From positions 1 to 22,673 of the forward strand of contig JBGPBY010000038.1 in NCBI GenBank assembly GCA_041481485.1: DNA of 22,673 bases. The letters run 5' to 3'. Shown piece by piece: positions 8,076-15,860 of this stretch; positions within the stretch are counted from its first letter, which is position 1; each line of letters opens with the position of its first letter. The notes beneath the pieces are model-generated. The model had not been told where the DNA came from. It worked only from the letters and a program-made list of their open reading frames with translations, and did not search any database. The position numbers and the translations under genes are program-made. This stretch comes from JBGPBY01 sp041481485. Lineage in GTDB: Bacteria > Acidobacteriota > Terriglobia > 20CM-2-55-15.

Positions 8076-8942
8076 CTACGGGGCGACTACATATTTGAAA
8101 TCCACCGGACCAAAACAGCTTCCGGGCAGCCCGGCTTCATGGAATACATTGTCCGTTGTCGGATCATTGAATACTGCGGATGTGACGACTGCATCCGGTT
8201 CGGTGTCAACGTGCGTATCCGATGAGAACCAGGAATCGCCAACGGACGTCTCCTGGCTGGCGATGAAATAGACGTGATTTGCCAACAATGTGATGGGAGT
8301 TGCGAGATTCGTGTACGCAAAAGTGTCCGGTGTTTGCCCTGATGTCTGCACCATCGCAGATCCGAGATCCTGGTTAGTTGCCTGGTCGACAATTTTCACC
8401 AAATGGGCCGTGCTGTTCCCGGAGACTATGTATCGACCAAGCGACGAAACAATCAGGTTCGCTGGTCCCACTTGAACAATCATTCCCAGAAAACCCTGTG
8501 ACCCTGGGATTGCTGGAAAATCGTTGTGCACGGAGCCGTTCACCTTCTGCTTCACAAATGGTTTCGGAACCAGATCCGCTGGCGTAGCGGAGACTTCATT
8601 GGACGGAACGCTATCTTTACCGTCGGAATTGGCGACCAAAACATAGAAATAGGTCGTTCCATTCACTGCAGTGGTGTCGGAATACGAGTCGACAACCCCG
8701 ATGTTGATCTCCGTTGAATAGTTGTTGCTGGCGGTTCCTCGTCTCACTTTGAAGGTCATCACTGAGCCTATGTAGGGATCCCATGACAGATCCACACGAT
8801 TAATTCCGCCGGTGGCCTTCAGGTTCTGCGGCGGAGAAGGTGTGAAATCCAGGGTGAATATGTATTGGCAGCCAACAAACCCCAGGAGCGCCACTACTCC
8901 AAGCATCAAGAGCGGTGTCAGCAATACAATCGGATCGATCAT
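8076..8942 (-). CDS. FN3-domain envelope protein with FVGC-terminated N-helix (paralog B)
   Basis: A 288-aa protein. Residues 5-24 are a strongly hydrophobic helix (LLTPLLMLGVVALLGFVG) immediately followed by Cys25, with no basic residues in front. An FN3 domain spans ~37-118 (PPQNLKATGG, VDLSWDP, DTTAVNGTTYFYVLVANS). Residues ~122-288 form a beta-rich C-terminal domain with GSVHNDFP, LGRYIVSGNSTAHLVKIVD, SQETSVGDSW, DTHVDTEPDA, and GPVDFKYV at the end. It is about two-thirds identical over this domain to the gene just upstream, so the pair arose by tandem duplication. The gap to that gene is 25 bases, and an AAGGAG ribosome site precedes the ATG. It is the last gene of the minus-strand unit. 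The helix plus Cys25 could be a membrane anchor or an atypical lipobox. Function is unknown; adhesion or surface display is possible. Confidence 0.82.
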   Translation of the reverse strand: MIDPIVLLTPLLMLGVVALLGFVGCQYIFTLDFTPSPPQNLKATGGINRVDLSWDPYIGSVMTFKVRRGTASNNYSTEINIGVVDSYSDTTAVNGTTYFYVLVANSDGKDSVPSNEVSATPADLVPKPFVKQKVNGSVHNDFPAIPGSQGFLGMIVQVGPANLIVSSLGRYIVSGNSTAHLVKIVDQATNQDLGSAMVQTSGQTPDTFAYTNLATPITLLANHVYFIASQETSVGDSWFSSDTHVDTEPDAVVTSAVFNDPTTDNVFHEAGLPGSCFGPVDFKYVVAP

Positions 8943-8967
8943 CGTGAGCTACTCCTTTTCACGGCGT

Positions 8968-9855
8968 TTACGTGGATACCACAACATATTTGAAGTTGAC
9001 CGGCCCGTAGCTATTACCTGCTGATCCGGCGGGGTGGAACACATTATCGGTTGTAGGATCGTTGTACACGGCAGACACCACCGTTGCATCCGGTTCCGTA
9101 TCGACATGAGTGTCGGACGACCACGAGAAATCGCCGCCGGATGTTTCCTGGGCGACGACGTAATACCGGGAGTTTGCCGTCAAGACAACTGTATTCACAA
9201 GATCGCCGTACTCGAAGGTATTCGGTGTCTTGCCCAGAGTTTGCACGCTCGCCGAACCAAGTTCCTGGCTACTGTTTTCGTCGACGATCTTCACGAGGTG
9301 CACGGTACTGTTTCCCGACACGATGTATCGGCCCAAAGCTGTGACTCTTAAGTTCAGAGGTCCGACCAGAACAATCATTCCCAGTAGTCCTAGTGAGCCG
9401 GGAACTGCGGGAAAATCGTTATGAACCGAACCGTTCACTTTGGCTGTCACAAAAGGTTTGGGAAGCGGCCCGACCGAGGTTGCCAGGACAAAGTTGGACT
9501 GTGCACCTTCTCCGGCTGAATTGACGGCCGTCACAAAATATCCGTAGGCGGTTCCGTTAACTGCCGTCGTGTCCGTGAAGGAAGGTTCCGTCGGTGGAAC
9601 GGAGAAGCTGATAGCCTGGCCGTTTTGCCGATTGACGCGAAATTGTGTCAACGGTCCTCCAGTGGGAGGAGGATCCCACGCCAAGTCCACCCTGCCATCT
9701 CCAACCGCGGTCACGTGCAAATTCACGGGCGCAGGAGGTGGCTGTTTTACCTTCGTTTCGTCGAGTCCGTAAACGAGATTGCAACCGACAAATCCCAACA
9801 GCGCCACCACACCCAACATCAGAATCGGCGTCAACAGCAGGAATGGATCAAACAT
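8968..9855 (-). CDS. FN3-domain envelope protein with FVGC-terminated N-helix (paralog A)
   Basis: A 295-aa protein with the same plan as its downstream neighbour: hydrophobic helix LLLTPILMLGVVALLGFVG ending at Cys25, FN3 domain at ~39-128 (VNLHVTAVGDGRVDLAWDP ... NSAGEGAQSN), and a C-terminal beta-rich domain at ~130-295 with GSVHNDFP, LGRYIVSGNSTVHLVKIVD, AQETSGGDFSW and GPVNFKYV. The start at 9855 is chosen because MFDPFLLLTP aligns with MIDPIVLLTP of the paralog. The frame stays open to a TTG at 9900. The ATG overlaps the end of the upstream 891-aa gene by 8 bases and lacks a strong ribosome site, so translation is probably coupled. The C-terminal domain resembles one seen in many acidobacterial and related secreted proteins; I cannot name it or assign a ligand. 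Confidence 0.82.
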   Translation of the reverse strand: MFDPFLLLTPILMLGVVALLGFVGCNLVYGLDETKVKQPPPAPVNLHVTAVGDGRVDLAWDPPPTGGPLTQFRVNRQNGQAISFSVPPTEPSFTDTTAVNGTAYGYFVTAVNSAGEGAQSNFVLATSVGPLPKPFVTAKVNGSVHNDFPAVPGSLGLLGMIVLVGPLNLRVTALGRYIVSGNSTVHLVKIVDENSSQELGSASVQTLGKTPNTFEYGDLVNTVVLTANSRYYVVAQETSGGDFSWSSDTHVDTEPDATVVSAVYNDPTTDNVFHPAGSAGNSYGPVNFKYVVVST

Positions 9856-12523
9856 GAGAGTGTCCGTATTGAATAGTACGGACCAGGCCAGACGCATCAA
9901 TGAACACCAATGTCGGCCAGATGTTCACGCCATAGAATCCCGAGATCTCGCGCTTTGGATCCATAACAACGGTTGCGGAAAACCTGTGCTCAGCGGCTGT
10001 TCTCTTTGCAACTTCCGCCGACTCACCGTCATTGATCGCAAGCACAACGGGTTCTGGCTCTCCATACTTCCGAGTCTGTCCCTCAACGTCACGCACAGCC
10101 GCGACACTCTGTTTTGATGAGCTCTTCCAAAAAACCAAAATTACCGGTTTTTTCGCAAGCTTTCGCAGCGTCAGCTGCTGGCCAGGTGCAAACTCAAAAA
10201 GAAAATTGGGCGCAGGGTGACCCATTCTCAAATTCAAACTCAGCATGCTGCGTTTGAAAGTCGCGCCGGAGATGAGATTCTTTCGGAGAGCACCGGCTAG
10301 CTTTTCACGATCGATTTCTCCGTCCTGTTGCCAGGCAACGTCGCCTTTCGGTCCGACGATCAGTGTCAATGGATGGCGCACGTTCCTGACATTGAACGCG
10401 CGTTCCCACACCCCACCCTGACTTTCCGAATAGATCACCCCATCGACATGACGGGCTCTCGCCATTTGCTCCGGTGTCAGGACCGCCAGAATCGCAGCTG
10501 CAGTGTCGGTGCGTTTGCTTTCGCGAAGTGCGGCTGCCAGAACTTCGAGTTGGTCCACAGATCTGTCATTGGCAAAGTGAACGATCAGATTGGGAGTCCC
10601 GGTTCCGTTTTCGTCGACTTGAGCCGCAGCGTGTCCGACAATTTCCAGCTGTCCCCGAGAATTCGGCCGGGAAATCACAACCAGTGGAGTTGCTTCCAGG
10701 ATCGAAAACCTGGAGAGATCGATGATCGGGAAGGCGGTATTTCGGCAAACCTTCGCACTAACTGGAACGGAGACGACCGGGCCGTGGGAGGACAGTCGCG
10801 AACCACGCACAGTGAGACAGAGTGGACCGTATCCCCCAACCGGTCCCGAGGAACCATCCGTAAATTCTGGCGGTGGATGTATCAGGACAAATTTATGGTG
10901 CTCGATGAAGAATGGCTGCGGTTGACCTTGATGACTCCACTCAAAGCTGGTGATCGTGCCGCCTGGTATCCAGCTCTTCAGCGCGGAATAGTCCGGCCCC
11001 GGCGGAGTGACTTCGCCTTGAGTGTTGTCGCTGGGAATGCGTTCAAACTCGACGTGTGGGAGAGGCCACTCTGTCAATGCCTGTCCCGACCCTCCGTTGG
11101 AGAATGCATCATCGAAGATAACCGGACCGGCACTGCGCAGAACCGACAAGGTTCCATGAAGAATAATGGCCGTCGCCTCGATACTCACCGCTGTGTACCG
11201 TAGCTGGGGAATAAGTTCATTTTCGTTAAAGAGCACCGCGAGGCTCTGATTCGCCGGATTCAACAGCGATTTCAGAAACCCCTGAAGCGCGTCCGCGCTG
11301 GCTGCTTTACGCACGGCATCCTGATTCATGGAGTTGGACAAAGCGGTGTCTCTTGCTGCGCGAATTTTCGGTTTCGCGAACTCGGTAAACGCGTTGAAAA
11401 CGTAACCTGCGACGCTGTCACCGGTTTGCAGGGAAACGTCACCGGCCGCGGCAACTTCGGCAGTACTTCCGGAGGGCACCAGCGTCAACGGAATCGTCGC
11501 CTTGTAATGGAAACTGAAACCCCACCAGCTTCCGGGGCCCGAAATCGTCAACACGATCTTTCCTGGCTCGAGGTCGACCGTAAGGCTATCGACTGAAAAG
11601 TCGCCGAAGTTCTGGCTCTTGATGTTTTGAGTGATTTTGCTCATCGAGGTCCGGACAAACTCGACGCCTATTGCAAAAGCGAAGTCGTCCCCGGCATTCA
11701 AGAAAACGGTGGACATCGTTGCGGGATTGCCGTGGGGTCCGTTCAGATTAAGCATTACCGCGATGGCATCCTGAGCCTGGTGCAATGTCTTGAACTGCAT
11801 GAAGCCGATTTCGGATGGCAGTGTGGCATTCGACGGCAGAAAGCTTGTTTTCAGCGCATTTCGTATTAATCGTTGGATTGCGGCAATATCCTCGGCGCTC
11901 AGAATCCGATCCGACCAAATGGGATTGAAGTTGATACCGACGGTATTCGCCTTGATATTGATATTGATGACGTGTGCCGTCTGTGTCACAACCTGATTCA
12001 CGGCTGCGGTGATGCGCAGCTCCGCATGAATGAATTTTGCAACGGGGCTGGTATGCGGATCTGCGAGGTAACGCGCCATGACCTCGAATCGGGCAATCAT
12101 ATGTGTCCCTGATCCATCAATCTGGATCGTCGGAGCAGACAGCTGGAGCTGAGCAACTCCCTGCAGATGGCTTGGCTCGGCCGGCGGCTCGAGAATACCG
12201 CCCGTGGGATGGACAACCGCATCCGTATTGATCAGCGGATCAAGCGTTGCAGTTACCAGATCCGTTGCCTTGAATTGTCCCGCCAGCGTAAAGGGTCTCG
12301 CAATTCTGGTGTGATCCACAGTCGGATCTCCGAATGTATCGACCACTCCAATGACGCTCAAACCATCCGTTTTCGATCCCGGAAGGACAGGGACATCCTT
12401 CACGCGGAGACTCATCGTGTGAGCAAACCGTTCGGCCGCGTGCATTGCGGCGAGCAGCCGATTCACGGCGGGCACCGCGAACTCCGCCACGACATCGAAA
12501 TTACCGGTAATTCCGTTAGCCAT
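9848..12523 (-). CDS. large protein with two cysteine-less thioredoxin-like domains at the C-terminus
   Basis: An 891-aa protein starting at an ATG with a near-perfect site (AGGAGGT). There is no signal peptide or membrane segment. Residues 1-~500 are a long alpha/beta region that I do not recognise; it begins MANGITGNFDVVAEFAVPAV and has amphipathic beta strands (AQLQLSAPTIQIDGSG, HVININIKANTVGINFNP). Residues ~500-640 are Pro/Gly-rich. Residues ~643-750 look like a thioredoxin-fold half (HPLTLIVGPKGDVAWQQDGE, with an apparent cis-Pro). Residues 767-891 match a TlpA/AhpC-type domain (GHPAPNF, LAKKPVILVFWKSSSKQS, VVMDPKREISGFYGV, WPTLVFIDASG). At the active site, where CXXC is expected, FWKSSSKQS has no cysteine, so redox activity is unlikely and a binding or scaffolding role is inferred. 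It overlaps the next gene by 8 bases and is probably cotranscribed with lspA upstream. Confidence 0.8.
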   Translation of the reverse strand: MANGITGNFDVVAEFAVPAVNRLLAAMHAAERFAHTMSLRVKDVPVLPGSKTDGLSVIGVVDTFGDPTVDHTRIARPFTLAGQFKATDLVTATLDPLINTDAVVHPTGGILEPPAEPSHLQGVAQLQLSAPTIQIDGSGTHMIARFEVMARYLADPHTSPVAKFIHAELRITAAVNQVVTQTAHVININIKANTVGINFNPIWSDRILSAEDIAAIQRLIRNALKTSFLPSNATLPSEIGFMQFKTLHQAQDAIAVMLNLNGPHGNPATMSTVFLNAGDDFAFAIGVEFVRTSMSKITQNIKSQNFGDFSVDSLTVDLEPGKIVLTISGPGSWWGFSFHYKATIPLTLVPSGSTAEVAAAGDVSLQTGDSVAGYVFNAFTEFAKPKIRAARDTALSNSMNQDAVRKAASADALQGFLKSLLNPANQSLAVLFNENELIPQLRYTAVSIEATAIILHGTLSVLRSAGPVIFDDAFSNGGSGQALTEWPLPHVEFERIPSDNTQGEVTPPGPDYSALKSWIPGGTITSFEWSHQGQPQPFFIEHHKFVLIHPPPEFTDGSSGPVGGYGPLCLTVRGSRLSSHGPVVSVPVSAKVCRNTAFPIIDLSRFSILEATPLVVISRPNSRGQLEIVGHAAAQVDENGTGTPNLIVHFANDRSVDQLEVLAAALRESKRTDTAAAILAVLTPEQMARARHVDGVIYSESQGGVWERAFNVRNVRHPLTLIVGPKGDVAWQQDGEIDREKLAGALRKNLISGATFKRSMLSLNLRMGHPAPNFLFEFAPGQQLTLRKLAKKPVILVFWKSSSKQSVAAVRDVEGQTRKYGEPEPVVLAINDGESAEVAKRTAAEHRFSATVVMDPKREISGFYGVNIWPTLVFIDASGLVRTIQYGHSHV

Positions 12524-12637
12524 TCAGCACCTCCTGTTATTTCGGCCAGCTCGCCGACAGAACCGCAAACGAAAGCACAATCATCAATTCGGAGAACAAG
12601 TGGTCAGTCGTTCAAAAAGGAGGGGTTTCATCGACGC

Positions 12638-13054
12638 CTAGTGGTATGGCCAGAAGGCCATCGCTAATCCAGCAACGACGGCGACATCTGCGAGGTTGAA
12701 GACAGGCCACCATTGGAGGTCGATGAAATCGTCAACGCCGTGGCGCCGCATTATGTCGAGAAGATTTCCAGCTGCTCCTCCAAACGCGGCACCGAGCCCG
12801 ATGAGAGCGGCATGGCTCTGAAACCGAATTCCAGAGCGATACAAGAGGATTGCGGAAACAAGCGCGGCGAGCCAAACCAATAGCAGAACAGTTCGCGCCG
12901 CCGGACTAGCGTAGATGGTTTTCGTGTTGAGCACGTACCTGATCCGTACGATACGAGGCCCTTCCATTGGAACGGATACACGGGTCCGGACCATTTTCTT
13001 GCTCCACTGATCGAGGAATAAGAGCACGCTGCCCGAAGCAAGCCAATCAATCAC
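12638..13054 (-). CDS. lspA: signal peptidase II (LspA)-family protein
   Basis: A 138-aa multipass membrane protein of the aspartyl lipoprotein signal peptidase family, which removes signal peptides from prolipoproteins ahead of the lipid-modified Cys. It contains DQWSKK at 15-20, GNLLDIMRR with catalytic Asp100, and VDDFIDLQWWPVFNLADVAVVAG with catalytic Asp123. Both catalytic Asp are kept. The NxGxAF loop of standard LspA is replaced by NTKTIYAS, and the protein is about 20-30 residues shorter than housekeeping LspA. It starts at GTG without a ribosome site; a later ATG would lose the conserved D15. It lies 114 bases upstream of the 891-aa gene on the same strand, leading the four-gene unit, so it may be a dedicated paralog. 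Confidence 0.85.
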   Translation of the reverse strand: MIDWLASGSVLLFLDQWSKKMVRTRVSVPMEGPRIVRIRYVLNTKTIYASPAARTVLLLVWLAALVSAILLYRSGIRFQSHAALIGLGAAFGGAAGNLLDIMRRHGVDDFIDLQWWPVFNLADVAVVAGLAMAFWPYH

Positions 13055-13475
13055 GTCTAAAAATATAAACAGATGTTTGGGGACAATCCAATTGTCTACG
13101 TTTCAAAGGCCGTGAACAAGTCGATTTTCGCTGAACAACTCTGGGAAGCCGTAGCCTGAAGGAAAGTGGCGCGGATACCTTGCAAACGAGTCATAACCGA
13201 CGGGATTATTTACGCTTCTGCAAATCGCATCGGTCGAAATCTAATTTACTCAAGCAATGGGACGATCGAACCGATAGCTCGATCATGCCATGAAATAAGG
13301 ATTCGTTAAGTGTCCTTACCAAACGATCCTGCGGACTTTCAAGTAATCCTGTGAAAAATCACGATGGAATTCTGTCATTTCAATTGCCAGCTGCTCGCTT
13401 GATCAAGCGGAGGTGCACCCAATGATTGTGCAGACACTCTCCGGTTGAAGGTTTGTACGAAATCAAGGAGGAACT
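13055..13475. other. intergenic region between lspA and the broken PEP-CTERM gene
   Basis: 420 bases without a coding frame, holding divergent control regions. It is AT-rich near 13058-13075, just upstream of lspA. It includes an inverted repeat GACAAT-CCA-ATTGTC at 13082-13096 and a 14-base perfect palindrome at 13396-13409. At the right end AAGGAGG precedes the ATG at 13476. No clear sigma-70 or sigma-54 promoter could be assigned. Confidence 0.55.
13396..13409. promoter_or_regulatory. 14-base perfect palindrome, candidate operator
   Basis: CGCTTGATCAAGCG is a perfect palindrome 66 bases upstream of the ATG at 13476, where a repressor or activator site could lie. A single occurrence and no identified regulator leave the role open. 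Confidence 0.35.
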
Positions 13476-13806
13476 ATGCGCCGTCTGCTATGGAGTGCAC
13501 TACTGTCCGTGTCTTTTTGTCTGACGTTTGCCGGGATATCCTGGGCAGATACATTTACCGACACGTTCGATGCTCCGAACTTCACGTTAGGGCAATGGAT
13601 TTCCAGGTGGCACCGTCAATTTTGTAACGATCCCTCCGTTTTCGACAGCCACCATCCAGGGATTCCAGGTTGATGGAATCACACCCACACAATTCGAAAT
13701 CGACAGCCTGACGTTGGTTACCCAACCCCCCGAGCCCCGCTCCCTGATGGTGCTCGGAATTGGTCTTTCGATGGTCGCGGGATTGAAATACAGAAAGAGA
13801 ATCTGA
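13476..13806 (+). pseudogene. small PEP-CTERM protein gene with a single-base frameshift
   Basis: It starts at ATG with a strong AAGGAGG site. The N-terminus is a signal peptide (MRRLLWSALLSVSFCLTF ... SWA) followed by DTFTDTFDAPNFTLG. In the original frame the protein then ends out of context at 13673. In the +1 frame, sequence from about 13594 reads NGFPGGTVNFVTIPPFST ... TQPPEPRSLMVLGIGL ... KYRKRI and stops at 13806. That is a textbook PEP-CTERM tail: PEP, hydrophobic helix, basic cluster. Removing one G from GGG at 13590-13592 joins the parts as FTLGNGFPGG, giving 109 aa. It is either a real mutation or an assembly error. It is followed directly by a strong hairpin. The tail is duplicated downstream. 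Confidence 0.8.
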
Positions 13807-13872
13807 CAACAGCAATATCGAAAGTCTGGTAAGCGACTGCATGCCCCTTACTCGCGCATGCAGTCGCTTACG
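13786..13872 (+). repeat. direct repeat X, copy 1 (PEP-CTERM tail plus hairpin)
   Basis: The first 35 bases (13786-13820), encoding KYRKRI-stop and the following spacer, are identical to 15861-15895. The remaining ~52 bases, containing the hairpin, are strongly similar with a few substitutions and a small indel. The two copies flank the PLD gene in direct orientation. Confidence 0.9.
13829..13871 (+). terminator. strong hairpin after the PEP-CTERM gene
   Basis: Perfect 16-base arms (13829-13844 and 13856-13871) enclose an 11-base loop. It lies 23 bases after the stop at 13806. It lacks a T-run, so it may stabilise the 3' end or act with Rho rather than be a classical intrinsic terminator. 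The downstream copy keeps the stem by a compensatory change. Confidence 0.6.
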
Positions 13873-13920
13873 TCCGAACGATCGCATCGCAGCATCAATG
13901 GAACGGCACTGTATTTCCAG

Positions 13921-13971
13921 CGGAAACTTTTGAACACAATCTAATACCCGCCCGTCGAGAAATGGAGGATC
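13921..13971 (+). repeat. direct repeat Y, copy 1
   Basis: 51 bases aligning without gaps to 16548-16598, with 42 of 51 positions equal by my count. Both begin CGGAAA and end GAGAAAyGGAGGATC. The end looks like a ribosome site, so Y may be the leader of a gene whose body is no longer present. No start codon follows at proper distance here. Confidence 0.8.
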
Positions 13972-14043
13972 TTTTATTCCTCGGTCTTTCCGCTGGGCCA
14001 GTCGATGACCACGCGTTCGATCCTGTCTCGCTTCTCCTTCTTT

Positions 14044-14072
14044 CTGGCGCCGAGCTATATCGCGGGTATACT
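14044..14072 (+). promoter_or_regulatory. candidate promoter for the PLD gene
   Basis: TATACT at 14067-14072 with CTGGCG at 14044-14049, spaced 17 bases. The -35 is weak. The site lies 34 bases before ATG 14107, supporting that start over the upstream ATG at 14005. Confidence 0.25.
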
Positions 14073-14106
14073 TCCCACCTCCAATTCTGAAAGTGGGTTC
14101 ACAACT

Positions 14107-15822
14107 ATGCGATTCAAAAATGAAGACGGCGAGATCAAATTGTATGCGGTGGCGGGGACGCAGACAGTGCTGCTCGCTTTCGATATGACCGAGGCCAGGA
14201 CGAAGGGGCAGTTCCTGGGATTTGACGTGTCGCGGGTCGATTCAAAAGGCAACAAGACGTCGCTCAACGGCTCGAAGCACTTCAAATCGCTGCTCGAGGA
14301 TGCGACGATCACCGATGCAAAAGTAAAATTCGCGTCTTTGATCCAGTCGTTTTTCTGGAAAGACTACCTTGCGGACCCGGGTCAGAAATACAGCTACACG
14401 GTGCGTGCAATGTTCGGCACACCGTTGAATTTCGTGCAGCAGTTCGAAAGCACGATAAAGGTCGAAACCGAAATCTTTGACGAGGGCAAGCACGGAGTAT
14501 TCTTCAACTACGGCGTTACGGGTTCGCAGGGCTACTCAAAGAAAAAGGAGTTCGGCAACAAGCCGATTAATCAGTTGCCGCCCGCCGATTATCAGAAGGC
14601 GCTCGATTACCTGAGCCGAGAGCTTTACAACGATGGGTTAATGGGCTTTTTGAACGACGCAAAGAGCAAGAAACGCTCGCTCTATTGTGCATTCTACGAG
14701 ATCCAGTACATGCCGTTCCTGAAGGCGCTAAAGGACGTAAAGGCCAAATGCAAGAACATCGAGATCGTCTATAGCGCTCAGCCCGAACAGAATAAGGACT
14801 CCACCGACCCGCTAAAGGGCAAGGGAAACAAAATCTCCCTCACCAACGCCGGCCTGCTTGGTGTGAGTCACCCGCGGACCAAGGCGAACCAGCCACACAA
14901 CAAATTCATGGTGCTGTGTGAGGACGAGGTGCCGATCGAAGTTTGGACCGGCTCGACAAACATCACGCTGTCGGGCATCTTCGGTCAATCGAACACAGGT
15001 CATCGCATTCGTGACAAGCAACTCGCCGCAAAGTACAAGAAATACTGGGACACACTGAAGGACAACCCGGATCTTTCAGAGCTATCGGATGTGTCGACGA
15101 AGATTCAATCGGACGCCGACCTGACAAAGCTCAAAAACGGCAATTATGTGTTCTTTAGTCCGCGCGATCTGCCACACCCGAAAAAGACCGTGCCGAATCA
15201 GCTTAAGACCTACCGCGACCTTATCGAGAGTGCGTCAAACCTCGTGTGCATGATTTTCCCGTTCAATTACGACGAGATTTTCAAGACTGTTTACGATGAG
15301 GAAAAGGACTACTTACGGCTGTTGATTTTCGAGAAGATGAGTGAGGCCAAGCGCGCAAAGTCCAAGGCCGACAGCGACCCGGACCTGCTCGTGACTGCCG
15401 GTGCCGTGTTGGATTCCGCAGTGGAGCAGTTCGTCAAGGAGGTCTCGCCGGCAAAAACCGTAAAGGGCGGCATCAAGTACGTCCATAACAAGATCTTCCT
15501 GATCGATCCGCTCAGCGACGATCCTGTAGTCGTCACCGGATCGGCGAATTTCAGTCAGCCGTCAGTCACCTCAAACGACGAGAACACCGTTGTGATTAAA
15601 GGAGACAAACGTGTTGCGGACATTTACCTGACGGAATTCAACCGGCTCTTCGACCATTTCTGGCCGCGGTACCTGACAAAGATCAGCAAGAGTAAAGGGA
15701 AAGGCTTCGACAAGCCTTTAGATGAGACCTTCACGTGGTTCGTTGACTATCACAAGAAGAACAGCTTCCACCAAAAACGCGGCCAGCTGTTTATTAAGAT
15801 GAAAGGTGCGAAGAAGGGGTAG
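14107..15822 (+). CDS. PLD-superfamily protein with one intact and one degenerate HKD motif
   Basis: A 571-aa protein (605 aa if the ATG at 14005 is used; neither has a clear ribosome site). Two HKD-type motifs mark the phospholipase D / nuclease superfamily. The first is QPHNKFMVLCEDE with GSTNIT (H264, K266), but the Asp position is Cys271. The second is YVHNKIFLID with GSANFS (H460, K462, D467) and is complete. An N-terminal domain of ~170 residues (FKNEDGEIKLYAVAGTQTV, FGTPLNFVQQFES) precedes the first PLD half. There is no signal peptide when starting at 14107. The protein is markedly Lys-rich compared with its neighbours. The gene sits between direct repeats derived from a PEP-CTERM gene, suggesting acquisition. 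Substrate could be lipid or nucleic acid; a defence nuclease role is possible but unproven. Confidence 0.85.
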   Translation: MRFKNEDGEIKLYAVAGTQTVLLAFDMTEARTKGQFLGFDVSRVDSKGNKTSLNGSKHFKSLLEDATITDAKVKFASLIQSFFWKDYLADPGQKYSYTVRAMFGTPLNFVQQFESTIKVETEIFDEGKHGVFFNYGVTGSQGYSKKKEFGNKPINQLPPADYQKALDYLSRELYNDGLMGFLNDAKSKKRSLYCAFYEIQYMPFLKALKDVKAKCKNIEIVYSAQPEQNKDSTDPLKGKGNKISLTNAGLLGVSHPRTKANQPHNKFMVLCEDEVPIEVWTGSTNITLSGIFGQSNTGHRIRDKQLAAKYKKYWDTLKDNPDLSELSDVSTKIQSDADLTKLKNGNYVFFSPRDLPHPKKTVPNQLKTYRDLIESASNLVCMIFPFNYDEIFKTVYDEEKDYLRLLIFEKMSEAKRAKSKADSDPDLLVTAGAVLDSAVEQFVKEVSPAKTVKGGIKYVHNKIFLIDPLSDDPVVVTGSANFSQPSVTSNDENTVVIKGDKRVADIYLTEFNRLFDHFWPRYLTKISKSKGKGFDKPLDETFTWFVDYHKKNSFHQKRGQLFIKMKGAKKG

Positions 15823-15860
15823 ACGGCAGTTCACAAACGCGCGGCACGGCCGAACCGTTT

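Noticed and set aside
10328..11203. 291-codon plus-strand open frame inside the 891-aa gene
   Set aside because: Antisense to a gene with an excellent start signal; the composition is random-looking (high Arg/Cys/Trp).
13582..13887. 101-codon minus-strand frame across the PEP-CTERM tail and hairpin
   Set aside because: It reads through the palindromic hairpin and is antisense to a recognisable PEP-CTERM tail.
14005..14106. N-terminal extension of the PLD gene from ATG 14005
   Set aside because: No ribosome site, and the extra 34 residues are unlike the rest of the protein; a possible promoter lies within this stretch. Kept only as an alternative start.
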